A DNA stretch of 64,000 bases from Candidatus Krumholzibacteriota bacterium (GTDB lineage: Bacteria > Krumholzibacteriota > Krumholzibacteriia > Krumholzibacteriales > Krumholzibacteriaceae), in contig JAFGBF010000022.1 in assembly GCA_016933255.1 (NCBI GenBank), positions 1 to 64,000 on the forward strand. Direction: 5' to 3'. The notes beneath the pieces are model-generated. The model ran no database searches. It worked only from the letters and a program-made list of their open reading frames with translations, and was not told the origin of the DNA. Shown here in pieces: positions 16,608-25,542 of this stretch. Each line of letters opens with the position of its first letter. The stretch's first letter is position 1. The position numbers and the translations under genes were made by a program.

Positions 16608-17479
16608 TCCGGATGAAGTATTTCGGCGATATCCTCAAGCAGCATTATAAACCTTGGTCCCGGGATCTGAGTATAGTTTTCAGTCAACAGGTAGATCCGC
16701 CCCTCCCTGACAGCGCCGACCGATCGAAGCTCTTCCCAGGGACGGAGTATCTTTTCTTTTGAAAACCCCTTACGATCCGCATCGGGAACCAGCTCTATGA
16801 TCACGTCAGGATCTATCACAAGCAATCCTTCAGCAGATAGGACAGGATACCTTACAAGTTCAGATCCACAGGCATTTACACCGCCGGCAATATCGATTAT
16901 CTCATCAAAATATGTATCTCTGCCAGCGACGTAGACTTTGCCTAATGAGCCCTCCTCAAAATCCCTTCCTATCGAAACAAGAGTCTTCGGTTTATCGAGT
17001 CTTCCGGCCCTTATGCGAATCTTTTCGATCCTCTCCTGAAGGGATAAAACGATCACCGCCGCCTCTTTTTCGGCATCACACGCTTTACCGACGGCAGTTA
17101 TCGCTGATAATATATCCTTGATCCTCTTGTTATCGACGGTAATGTGGGATATACCGAGCTGATCAAGGTATCTTCGTGCAGATTCCTGCTCAGGAAGCGT
17201 AATGACCAGGTCCGGCTCCAATACGGCGATTATCTCATAATTGGGGTCGAGGTAGCCTCCGACTTTTGTTATTTCAGCCGCGGCAGGAGGATATCTGCAA
17301 AATCTTGTGACACCGATTATTTTATCCTCAAGTCCGAGAGCAAAAAGGATCTCCGTGGTGCTCGGAGAAAGAGAGATTATCCTCTCAGGCATACGGCCAT
17401 CCGAAATACTGGGGCCCCCGGCTGCCTGTGAAATGGAAAACAGGATTGAAAGCAAAAGGAAGAGAAAAATACGTTTCAT
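16604..17479 (-). CDS. Periplasmic metal-chelate/cobalamin-binding protein (BtuF-like)
   Basis: 291 residues with a clear signal peptide (residues 1-20, ending SQAAGG). The body is a class III (TroA/BtuF/FhuD) binding protein: PERIISLSPSTTEILFALG opens the first lobe, and LEPDLVITLPEQ and VIDPDVIIELVP mark the equivalent strands of the two lobes. It would deliver a cobalamin or iron-chelate ligand to the permease. It lies 50 bp after thyX, too short a gap for a full cobalamin riboswitch, and is the first gene of the importer set. It is probably transcribed from the upstream thyX side. Confidence 0.88.
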   Translation of the reverse strand: MKRIFLFLLLSILFSISQAAGGPSISDGRMPERIISLSPSTTEILFALGLEDKIIGVTRFCRYPPAAAEITKVGGYLDPNYEIIAVLEPDLVITLPEQESARRYLDQLGISHITVDNKRIKDILSAITAVGKACDAEKEAAVIVLSLQERIEKIRIRAGRLDKPKTLVSIGRDFEEGSLGKVYVAGRDTYFDEIIDIAGGVNACGSELVRYPVLSAEGLLVIDPDVIIELVPDADRKGFSKEKILRPWEELRSVGAVREGRIYLLTENYTQIPGPRFIMLLEDIAEILHPE

Positions 17480-17529
17480 TTTAATTCTTTTTTTAACAGA
17501 CGATTAAGCTGATTATATAAAGTCGTTTA

Positions 17530-18924
17530 TCAAGCCTGGCTCTTTTTTATTGCAGGGAACCGATCTTTTCCGCCCAAGATCGCGCCACCGTATGGAAACC
17601 TTTCTTTTGCAAGCGCGCACATCATGTCAGAGATCTCCCTTATCTCCCATTGCGCGTGAGAGTCGCTTCTCAATCTGGAAAAATGATACAGCTCTCTCAT
17701 ATTGATCTTAACAAGGACCCTTCGGCGGTGAGCGTTGGTAAGGAGATAATCAGCGGAAATCCCCGCTTTATCTGATATTTTTCTGTAAAGCGACTCCGAA
17801 CTCTTGATCGCCTTCCTGAAGATACCGATACCTTTTGCCTTTTTTACCGAGTCAGGTATCGATACTCCGAGACCTGTCGAATACGGCTGAACCGTCTGGG
17901 TCGTCATCCTGTGCCGCTTAAGCTGCGCATAACATGACGCCGATACTACCACTTCGAACAGCATATCGATATTTTCGAATTCTCTCCAGACTCCGTCAAA
18001 AGATTTCATTTCCTTCATTGTCGAAGCGATGATCGCCTCCCTCTCCTCTTTCTTCATCTTTGATGCCGCGGCATATGAATCGGAATAGGAAGAATCACTT
18101 CCGGAAAAGATTATGCCTGCCGCAAGGGCGGTATCCCCGTGAGCAGTCGCATCGACAAGATCGACTCTTTTGAATTTTTCATCCGGCTTTGCCGAAGAGG
18201 CCATTCCCGCCTCCGCTCTGATCAGCGGCATGGCTTTATAGTATTCTGTAGGATCGGGATATTTTACGAGTGATGGGACCTTCCTGATTGCGATATCAGC
18301 AAGTCTGTCCGAGAATTCCCTGACCTCTGCCAGAGGGTGGCATGACAGCCTGCTGATCATATATTCAAGAGTACGCGCATTGACAGTCATCCCGATCTGC
18401 GCGGAGGTCGCAAGCGGCATAAGATACCTTGCGTCCTCTTTTGCCGTTCCGCTGGCAGAACCCGATTCGATGATCATTTTATATAGCTCTTCGTAATAAA
18501 GACTCAGAAGTTCGACCAGCTCAAAAAATTCATCCCGGAATCCGTTTTCGACGATCTCCTTCGGGATGACATGATCTCTGCCCAGCCGGATATAGCGTTG
18601 TGATTTTTCGGTGTAAGAAGCAAGCCGGAAATGCTCTATCGCTTCGACAGCTATCCTTGATATTCCGATTATGTCAAAATTCAGGACAGCATGTTCAGCA
18701 ATGGAAGAATGGCCCATATCGAATACTATCGATTCATTTGACCGCCTGGCTTTTTTAACCTCTTTACGGGCTTCTTTTCTGAGTATATTTACGTCTCTTG
18801 GATCCCGGCTTATCCTGGCATACGCCGCTGAAATAACTTCAGGAGTCATTTCGACCCCCAGGACGGTTTCAGCCTCTTTTACAAGATCAGCTTCGACATT
18901 GATACCGGCGAGAATGACTTTCAT
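17530..18924 (-). CDS. thyX: Long (tandem-fold) FAD-dependent thymidylate synthase
   Basis: 464 residues, about twice the usual ThyX length, similar to the long chlamydial ThyX. Each half carries the ThyX hallmark region: NARTLEYMISRLSCHPLAEV in the first and NMRELYHFSRLRSDSHAQWE in the second. The catalytic signature RHRxxSxNExSxR is split: the first half keeps SYTEKSQRY (103-111) but has HFR instead of RHR, while the second keeps RHR (337-339) followed by MTTQTVQPY. It would methylate dUMP using methylenetetrahydrofolate and reduced FAD. It follows the peptidase/barrel gene by 21 bp and precedes the binding-protein gene by 50 bp. Confidence 0.85.
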   Translation of the reverse strand: MKVILAGINVEADLVKEAETVLGVEMTPEVISAAYARISRDPRDVNILRKEARKEVKKARRSNESIVFDMGHSSIAEHAVLNFDIIGISRIAVEAIEHFRLASYTEKSQRYIRLGRDHVIPKEIVENGFRDEFFELVELLSLYYEELYKMIIESGSASGTAKEDARYLMPLATSAQIGMTVNARTLEYMISRLSCHPLAEVREFSDRLADIAIRKVPSLVKYPDPTEYYKAMPLIRAEAGMASSAKPDEKFKRVDLVDATAHGDTALAAGIIFSGSDSSYSDSYAAASKMKKEEREAIIASTMKEMKSFDGVWREFENIDMLFEVVVSASCYAQLKRHRMTTQTVQPYSTGLGVSIPDSVKKAKGIGIFRKAIKSSESLYRKISDKAGISADYLLTNAHRRRVLVKINMRELYHFSRLRSDSHAQWEIREISDMMCALAKERFPYGGAILGGKDRFPAIKKSQA

Positions 18925-18945
18925 CGAATACTCACAATCATGCTG

Positions 18946-21900
18946 CTAGAAATCGAAAAATACCATACCGTAAAACTTCCACTCGTTTCCTTCAGAAATA
19001 GTGATTTCAGGCCTGAAAGGATCACTATATTCAATCTTGTCTACCCCGTAGGCCGCCTCCAGGGAAGCGGCAAGCGGATAGCTATAGAAGGAAAATCCTT
19101 TCAGTCTCAGCTCGAAACCAGCATCTCTCTTATAATCCTCCAGGAGCAGTTCATCTTCGTCCCAGGCGTTTCCCGCTTCAGCAAAGATCCCGGCATATAA
19201 TGCGCTGAAATATGTACCGAAGACCTGCCTGTTTATATTATCCCACAAGGGGAACCTGTAAGTGACCCTTATCATGGCGTTCTTTTTTCCGCCCAGGCTG
19301 TAGTATGAGTACCCTCTCATCCCTTCACGGCTGCCTATGAAAAGGTCAAAGAAATCATCGACCCGGCTTTCATCCAGAGCCCCGCCCCTGATATAGAAAG
19401 ACAATACGTGCGACCAGTACGGTAAGGGCACGAACTCTTCATATACAAGAGTGTATCTGCCAAAATCGTTTTTATCGTAAAGAGGTTTGAAGTTATACTC
19501 GAACGACCCGGAAGACATCTTGTCGAATGCACGCGTCACTTCCAGCTGTAATCTTCTTCCGGAGGGAGGGTTGATGCCTGATCTTATACCTGAACCTATG
19601 CTGCTGTAGTTCAGGATTGCCGAGTACTCGTTTGCCTTATAATAGTTCCATCCGAGCTCAATATCAGCTACATCCCAGGCATTTAGGTTCAACCCGTATT
19701 CTCCGTGATTATACCGCAGGGTAATATCCTTTCTTTTTCCCCTTGAAGGCTGGTCCAGCTCAAGCCTGCATCCGAAGTAGGCATCCCAAAGGTCATACCT
19801 TACCTGAACATCCCCGCTCGACTCTTCAGTGTAGTTGTAGTATTTCCTTGCCGCGTAGAAGTTGAAAAAGAAAGTCGGTTTAAACTGCCTCGTCTCTATG
19901 CCGAACTGAAGATTGTATTCCTTGTCTTTGTTTATCGATCCCGCGCCGAAGACTACCTGCCTGTCAAGGTAATCTCTTGAGTCGACTGCAAACCCGAGAC
20001 GAAGCTGATCGTCGTAGTACATTATCCTTGGGAATACATAAAGAGGTGTATAATCAATACTGTATTTTTTTGCCTCCTGGATCTTTTTGTCGAGTTCTGA
20101 ATAATCATACCCGGATCCGCTTCCCACTGAACATTTTTCCCTGTTTATAAAGGCGTCTCTTCTTTCTATAAGGTTTTCACAGATATCCGTTTTTAAGACC
20201 GGGTACGCTGAATTCCTCCATCCTTCCAGCTTTCGGATCTCATATCCCCCGGAACCGAATGAGGTAAAAATCATCTCATTATCGGTCCCGTCGGCCGAAA
20301 AAGCGCCTCCGAGGACGTTTGTTACAATAAGATCGGTTCCTTTTTTCAGATCCCTGTAATAGATGTTGAATATCCCGGTGCGGTCGCTTGAATAAAAGAA
20401 CCCTCCAGATTCCTCGTTCCAGGAGGGATCTCTTTCGTCAGCCCCGGTCGAGACGAGAGCCGTCTCCTGCCCCGTCAACGGGTCAAATATGACTATATCA
20501 TTGCTTGTCCCCAAAAACCTTGTAGCCAGTATCCCCTCTTTTCCCCACGACAGCCGGTAATATCTCTGTGCCGTCCTCTTTTCCGAGAGTTGTTTGCAGC
20601 TCCCGTCTTCTATATCGATCAACATCAGATATTCTGATCCATCTTTTCCACAGACCACCGCAATATATCTCGAATCGGGAGAGAAAACAGGATCAACCAC
20701 CCGCCTGGACCTTGTGATCCGCTTCTCCTTGCCGGTATTCAGATCGATAATGAAGATGTCGTTCAGCTCATACCCGAATTTGTTCTCATCCGTCCTCTTG
20801 GAATAACATATATATTTTTTATCTTTTGAAAGAGATGGTTTTGAAGAGATATCCTCGGCGAGGACTGCAGGCTCTCCTTCCGAAGGCTGGTATACGAGAT
20901 CGACCCCCATATAATCACGCCCTCTGTTTGAAAGGTAGTAAAAACCGCCCCTCTCTACCTCAAAAAACGGAAAAAGGTTCATGAATCCGTTTCCCGCAAC
21001 CAGTTCACCCTCGATCTGATTTGCGGATATTGTAGCCCTGACACGAGAATACTCTTCTGTGACATTCCTGACCCAATCATCGTAAAGCTCGCCGTCGCTG
21101 ATCCCTAGGACTTTTTTACAGGCCCCGTTGAACGATATGCGCAGAAAGCCTGAATGTTCGCGCACAAGCTCTGTCAGCTTATCCGGTCCATAGAGATCAT
21201 TGATATACCTGACAAGACTAAAACCCTGATTATACAGTTTTTCCGCTTCGAAAGAATTCTTTCCAAAGACCCCCATTTCGTCCATAGAAAGGAGGCCGTC
21301 GTTCAACACGGCCATACGGAGTATCATATCCCTGTGGGAATCCCATATATCATTTCTGGAGCATGGACACTGGAACTGGGCCACACCCTCGGCAAGCCAG
21401 TTCGGTACCACCTCACCGGCAAAAGGCAATGAGCCCTGAAAATTCGGATAACCGGTTATGACGTCGGGCCGTTTTTCCTTTTCAAAGGTGATACCTGAAA
21501 GGTATATAGTCGGCATCCACAGAGGCATCTTCATTGCCGCCTGTATCGTCACCATATGCGTATATTCGTGAGTAATCACGTTTCGAAGCCAGTCAGCGGT
21601 ACCCCTCAGGGCAAAATCGAAATCCGACACATCGATGTCTATCCTGTTGAGATAGTAGAAAGTCGCCCCGGACGCTCTATCCCATTTGTCATAGAGGTTT
21701 ATATGTACTCTTCCCGGGCTGAAGCCGTAAAACTTCGTCAAAGAACCATGTATCTCTTCAGCGATACGTGCCGTCTCACGCGCCGACCACTCTTCACCTC
21801 GATGAAAGTGAATCGAGAAATGTTCCGTTTCAACCGTTCTCCATTCGATCTCGGAATGGTTCCATCCGTTTACTTTTGCGGGAACAACCAATAGAACCGC

Positions 21901-21954
21901 AAGCATCAACAGTATTGCGGTGTCAGGAAAGCAGCTCTTTCTCAAATACCCCAT
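18946..21954 (-). CDS. Secreted zinc-peptidase / TolB-propeller / outer-membrane-barrel fusion
   Basis: About 1002 residues from the ATG at 21954, chosen for GGAG nine bases upstream (an ATG five codons earlier lacks one). A signal peptide ends near residue 30. The next domain is a gluzincin-type metalloprotease with HEYTH (129-133) and third ligand Glu 189 in NWLAEGVAQF. Residues about 300-560 carry TolB-like repeats such as DPVFSPDSRYIAVVCGKDGS. The rest is beta-rich and aromatic and ends in MVFFDF, with a terminal Phe as in barrels assembled by the Bam complex (D15/surface-antigen like). One chain would thus combine a peptidase and a propeller with an outer-membrane anchor. Substrate unknown. 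Confidence 0.8.
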   Translation of the reverse strand: MGYLRKSCFPDTAILLMLAVLLVVPAKVNGWNHSEIEWRTVETEHFSIHFHRGEEWSARETARIAEEIHGSLTKFYGFSPGRVHINLYDKWDRASGATFYYLNRIDIDVSDFDFALRGTADWLRNVITHEYTHMVTIQAAMKMPLWMPTIYLSGITFEKEKRPDVITGYPNFQGSLPFAGEVVPNWLAEGVAQFQCPCSRNDIWDSHRDMILRMAVLNDGLLSMDEMGVFGKNSFEAEKLYNQGFSLVRYINDLYGPDKLTELVREHSGFLRISFNGACKKVLGISDGELYDDWVRNVTEEYSRVRATISANQIEGELVAGNGFMNLFPFFEVERGGFYYLSNRGRDYMGVDLVYQPSEGEPAVLAEDISSKPSLSKDKKYICYSKRTDENKFGYELNDIFIIDLNTGKEKRITRSRRVVDPVFSPDSRYIAVVCGKDGSEYLMLIDIEDGSCKQLSEKRTAQRYYRLSWGKEGILATRFLGTSNDIVIFDPLTGQETALVSTGADERDPSWNEESGGFFYSSDRTGIFNIYYRDLKKGTDLIVTNVLGGAFSADGTDNEMIFTSFGSGGYEIRKLEGWRNSAYPVLKTDICENLIERRDAFINREKCSVGSGSGYDYSELDKKIQEAKKYSIDYTPLYVFPRIMYYDDQLRLGFAVDSRDYLDRQVVFGAGSINKDKEYNLQFGIETRQFKPTFFFNFYAARKYYNYTEESSGDVQVRYDLWDAYFGCRLELDQPSRGKRKDITLRYNHGEYGLNLNAWDVADIELGWNYYKANEYSAILNYSSIGSGIRSGINPPSGRRLQLEVTRAFDKMSSGSFEYNFKPLYDKNDFGRYTLVYEEFVPLPYWSHVLSFYIRGGALDESRVDDFFDLFIGSREGMRGYSYYSLGGKKNAMIRVTYRFPLWDNINRQVFGTYFSALYAGIFAEAGNAWDEDELLLEDYKRDAGFELRLKGFSFYSYPLAASLEAAYGVDKIEYSDPFRPEITISEGNEWKFYGMVFFDF

Positions 21955-22127
21955 AATTACACACTCCATAGACGATCATTCTTCAGATCAGGGGCGGATA
22001 GGGAATATAACACATGGTGAAGCCCCTTTCCCGTAAAATCGGAACCTCACCATGCGATTCGGGTTCGATCAGCCAGAAGACCCCACCTGTTCCCAGGGCA
22101 AGCGGCAGCAGGGTCGTTCCATGCCGA

Positions 22128-23081
22128 TTATCTTTGTATCTTCTTTAAATAACGATAGATATCGCTATCTGTCGTCAAAATAGCCCTGGTATTTTCACCC
22201 ATCGACTGCCGATAGACCTCAAGAGATTTCAGAAAGGAATAAAATTCCGGACTCTGTTTGTATGCGTCAGCATATATCTTCGTTGACTGAGCGTCTGCTT
22301 TTCCCCGGATCTCCTGGGACCTTTTATACGCTTCGGACTGTATACCGTTAAGCTCCCTTTCTTTTCTTCCGTTGATCTCAGCTTTTCTGCCTTCCCCCTC
22401 GGAGCGGAACCCGGAAGCTACTCTTTGCCTTTCCGAGATCATCCTTTCGTAGACCTTCCTTCTGACGTCTTCTATATAGTTCAATCGCTTTATCTGGACA
22501 TCCAGAAGTTCTATACCGTACTTTGCAATAAGCTCCGTCGACTTGTCGAGGATCTCCTCGGATATCTGTTCCCTTCCGCTGCTGATCTCGTCAAGAATGA
22601 CCTCGATGTCATCCTCGATCGTCCTCTCTGTTTCTATTATGGCTTTCTTCTTCATGATGTTGTTCGAATTCCTGACGACTTCGATCAGGGCGTTACCGGA
22701 AACGACATCTCTCGAAGATGAATCGATGATATCATCCATCCGGCCAAGCGCTCCGGTCACATTACCCACAGACTGGTAAAACAGCAGCGGATCCACTATC
22801 CTCCATCTCGCTGTAGTATCCAACCAGATATACTTCTTATCGACAGTCGGAACCTGATCAGCCGAACCATCCCAGATCAGAATTCTTTTTTCAAATCTGT
22901 GCAATGTATGGATTAGGGGAATCTTGAAATGAAGCCCGGCCTTGTCGATCTTTCCGCCGATAGGCTTTCCGAACTGAGTGATTATAGCCTGCTCCGATTC
23001 GTTGATGATGTAAAAAGTGTTGGAGCCAAGGATGAAAAGTATTACAAGACTCACTATGATTGCTATTCCCTTGCCTTTCAT
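22128..23081 (-). CDS. hflC: HflC-like SPFH/band 7 membrane protein
   Basis: 317 residues: one N-terminal membrane helix (about 5-27), then an SPFH domain beginning NESEQAIITQFGKPIGG, and a long charged helix rich in Glu and Arg (about 200-265) ending in the typical ADAQSTKIYADAYKQSPEFY. HflC assembles with HflK around the FtsH protease to control membrane-protein turnover. It overlaps hflK by 4 bp (ATGA). The following 158 bp to the next gene hold no recognisable terminator. Confidence 0.92.
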   Translation of the reverse strand: MKGKGIAIIVSLVILFILGSNTFYIINESEQAIITQFGKPIGGKIDKAGLHFKIPLIHTLHRFEKRILIWDGSADQVPTVDKKYIWLDTTARWRIVDPLLFYQSVGNVTGALGRMDDIIDSSSRDVVSGNALIEVVRNSNNIMKKKAIIETERTIEDDIEVILDEISSGREQISEEILDKSTELIAKYGIELLDVQIKRLNYIEDVRRKVYERMISERQRVASGFRSEGEGRKAEINGRKERELNGIQSEAYKRSQEIRGKADAQSTKIYADAYKQSPEFYSFLKSLEVYRQSMGENTRAILTTDSDIYRYLKKIQR

Positions 23082-24055
23082 TTTCCATCACCACCTTTCC
23101 TGTCCTTGCCTATCTCCAGCAGAGGCAGGATCGATTTCTGATCCTCATCCACAATATATATCTCCTCCATCTTCGGAAGTACCTCTCCCAGAGTCTCCAG
23201 ATAAAGCCGTCTTCTGGTAACATCCGGCGCAAGCCTGTATTCCTTGTAGATCTGATTGAAGAGCGATACATCGCCAAGAGCCTGGTTTACCCTCTTCAGC
23301 GCGTATCCCTCCGCCTGAGCGATCACCTGCTCGGCCTCTCCCCGGGCGCGCGGGATCCTCTTGTTATAATCTTCCCAGGCTTCGTTTATCATCGTCTCCT
23401 TATCCTGTTTCGCCCTGTTGACCTCGTTAAAGGCAGGGCGCACCGGATCTGGCGGGTTGACATTCTGAAGCTGTACAGTGACGATCTGGATTCCAGATTC
23501 AAAATTATCAAGCAGCTCCTGAAGCCCTATCTCCGCGTCCTTCGCAATTTCGATCCTTCCAAGAGTGAGGATGTCTGTCACGTCCCTGTCACCGACGATC
23601 TTTCTTAAGACAGATTCGGACATAGCCCTCAAAGTCTCTTCAGGATCTTTTATCTTGAAAAGAAAATTATACGGATCCTTGACCTTGTACTGAACGCTCC
23701 ATTCCACTTCTGCGACATTAAGATCACCCGTAAGCATGATCGACTCTTCAAGGTAGCTTTTGCTGCTGTACTGTGTCTTGATCCCCGCTTTCACCGTCCT
23801 GAAACCGAATTCCTCCTTGAACACCTTTTTGACCTTGACCTTCTTTACCGATTCTATCCCGAACGGGACCTTGAAATGCAGCCCGGGATCAGTGGATCTG
23901 ACATATTTGCCAAAACGTAGTATCACCCCGACTTCATCCGCGCCGATCGAGTAGAATCCCGTTACGACGATAATCAGAACCAACAGCCCCAGTATAACCT
24001 TCTTAAGCTTTCCGCCAGACAGGCTGTAGCTGTTTTCACCGACAAACACTTTCAT
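23078..24055 (-). CDS. hflK: HflK-like SPFH/band 7 membrane protein
   Basis: About 325 residues from the ATG at 24055 (GGAAGG eight bases upstream; earlier GTG and ATG codons at 24064 and 24061 are closer to that site). One membrane helix at about 20-42 is followed by the SPFH core (GADEVGVILRFGKYVRSTDP) and the HflK signature VQLQNVNPPDPVRPAFNEVN. It forms a cage with HflC over FtsH. It follows hydrogenase hypD by about 140 bp, so it may have its own promoter, but none of the -10-like AT tracts there is convincing. Confidence 0.92.
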   Translation of the reverse strand: MKVFVGENSYSLSGGKLKKVILGLLVLIIVVTGFYSIGADEVGVILRFGKYVRSTDPGLHFKVPFGIESVKKVKVKKVFKEEFGFRTVKAGIKTQYSSKSYLEESIMLTGDLNVAEVEWSVQYKVKDPYNFLFKIKDPEETLRAMSESVLRKIVGDRDVTDILTLGRIEIAKDAEIGLQELLDNFESGIQIVTVQLQNVNPPDPVRPAFNEVNRAKQDKETMINEAWEDYNKRIPRARGEAEQVIAQAEGYALKRVNQALGDVSLFNQIYKEYRLAPDVTRRRLYLETLGEVLPKMEEIYIVDEDQKSILPLLEIGKDRKGGDGK

Positions 24056-24194
24056 AATCATCACCTTCCTTCGTTATCATTGAACTTTGTTAAAATAGCG
24101 GCTGCTGAATATAATACATAACCAGACATTCATTTATTCAAGACCCTGTGCCTGCCACGGTAGAATATGGAATGCGAATGAGTCAATAGAATTC

Positions 24195-25295
24195 TCAGTC
24201 GGCCTGGACCCTGCGGCATTGATATCTCGCCCTGCATGTGCCCTCGCTTGAGACCATGCAGGGTCCCACGGGACTACGGGGAGTACAAAGAATTCCGAAC
24301 GAAGGACAATCTTCCGATTCAGCTTCTCCAAGGATGACTTTATCACAGATACACCCTTCAGGCAGGTCTACCATTTCTTCATCATATTCCAGTCCGAGCC
24401 TCTCAGCCGCGTCAAGATATCCATATTCTTCCTTCAGCTTCAGTCCAGATCCGGGGATCCCACCGATCCCTCTCCATCGTGAATCTGATTTTTCGAAGAC
24501 TTTATAGATCATTCTGTTCGCTCTTGTATTGCCGTTTTCCCGCACCACCCTTTTATAAAGGTTCTCAATCCTGAAAGGCGGCCCGGCTACCACCTGCCGG
24601 GCTAGCTCAAGGATACCCTGCAGGATATCGACAGGTTCGAATCCGGCAATCACCCCGGGAACGTTATATTCATTTTCAAGGAATGAATACCCTCTCCTTC
24701 CCAGAACAGTACTTACGTGCCCAGGAAGAATGAATCCGTCAAGCGAGCCTTCCGATCTTTCCAGAAGAAAGACCAGCGCTTCCGGCACGAGACGAAGAGA
24801 TGTTATCATCGAATAATTTTTCGGCAATCCCGAAAGGACCGAAGCCGCGATAGGAGCTATAGTCGTCTCGAAGCCGACGGCCATAAAAACAACTTCCCTG
24901 TCAGGGTTATCCAAAGCCAGCTTCACTGGATCAAGAGGGGAATAAACTACCCTGATATCCGATCCTTCTGCCCTCATAGACTCAAGAGACCTGTCTCCGG
25001 AGGGGACCCTGAACATATCGCCGAAAGTGGCAAGAATGACCTTTTCTTTCTCTGCTGCCTGTATGGCAAGATCTATATCACCGGCAGGGCACACGCACAC
25101 AGGGCAGCCCGGACCGGCGACAAGCCTGATCCGGTCTGGAAGAACAGATCTTATTCCGGCTTTAGCAAGGGAGTGTTCGTGGGTTCCGCAGACGTGCATC
25201 AGAGTCATGGGCTCTTTGATATCAAGCTCCTGCAGCTTTTTTGTTAATATTCCCGCGATTTCGGGATCATGGAATGAGTCCAGCGAGATATTCAC
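24195..25295 (-). CDS. hypD: Hydrogenase maturation protein HypD
   Basis: 366 residues. Conserved HypD motifs are present: LMHVCGTHEHSLAKAGIRS near the N-terminus, AGPGCPVCVCPAGDID, and a C-terminal cysteine set (EGCICDKVILGEAESEDCPS, then CTPRSP and RARYQCRR) that holds the 4Fe-4S cluster. With HypC it assembles the Fe(CN)2CO unit of NiFe hydrogenases. The start overlaps the hypC stop by 4 bp. It is the last gene of the hydrogenase cluster; hypE and hypF, needed for cyanide synthesis, do not follow. Confidence 0.95.
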   Translation of the reverse strand: MNISLDSFHDPEIAGILTKKLQELDIKEPMTLMHVCGTHEHSLAKAGIRSVLPDRIRLVAGPGCPVCVCPAGDIDLAIQAAEKEKVILATFGDMFRVPSGDRSLESMRAEGSDIRVVYSPLDPVKLALDNPDREVVFMAVGFETTIAPIAASVLSGLPKNYSMITSLRLVPEALVFLLERSEGSLDGFILPGHVSTVLGRRGYSFLENEYNVPGVIAGFEPVDILQGILELARQVVAGPPFRIENLYKRVVRENGNTRANRMIYKVFEKSDSRWRGIGGIPGSGLKLKEEYGYLDAAERLGLEYDEEMVDLPEGCICDKVILGEAESEDCPSFGILCTPRSPVGPCMVSSEGTCRARYQCRRVQAD

Positions 25296-25540
25296 TCTAA
25301 CAGGCCTTCCGCGTCGTTTGTCATCCCGGCTCTGTATACCTTTTTTATAAGGTCGAGAGTCTCTTCAGCTTCTTTCCTGTCGATCTTTTCTATGGCATAC
25401 CCGGTATGGATCAGAACGTAATCTCCAGGCTCCACATTCTCGAGGAGATCCAGCCTGATATTTTTCCTTATTCCGCCGGCTTCCACGACGGCAGAGTCAC
25501 CATCGATCTCTTTTACTCTCATTGGAATAGCAAGACACAC
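25292..25540 (-). CDS. hypC: Hydrogenase maturation chaperone HypC
   Basis: 82 residues, starting MCLAIPMRVKEIDGDSA, with the essential N-terminal Cys 2 and the C-terminal EAEETLDLI helix of the HypC/HybG family. It carries the iron-cyanide intermediate between HypD and the large subunit. It lies 2 bp after hypB and overlaps hypD by 4 bp. Confidence 0.95.
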   Translation of the reverse strand: MCLAIPMRVKEIDGDSAVVEAGGIRKNIRLDLLENVEPGDYVLIHTGYAIEKIDRKEAEETLDLIKKVYRAGMTNDAEGLLE

Positions 25541-25542
25541 AT

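Noticed and set aside
17480-17529. Cobalamin riboswitch before the BtuF-like gene
   Set aside because: The gap is 50 bp, far too short, and no B12-box-like element was seen in it.
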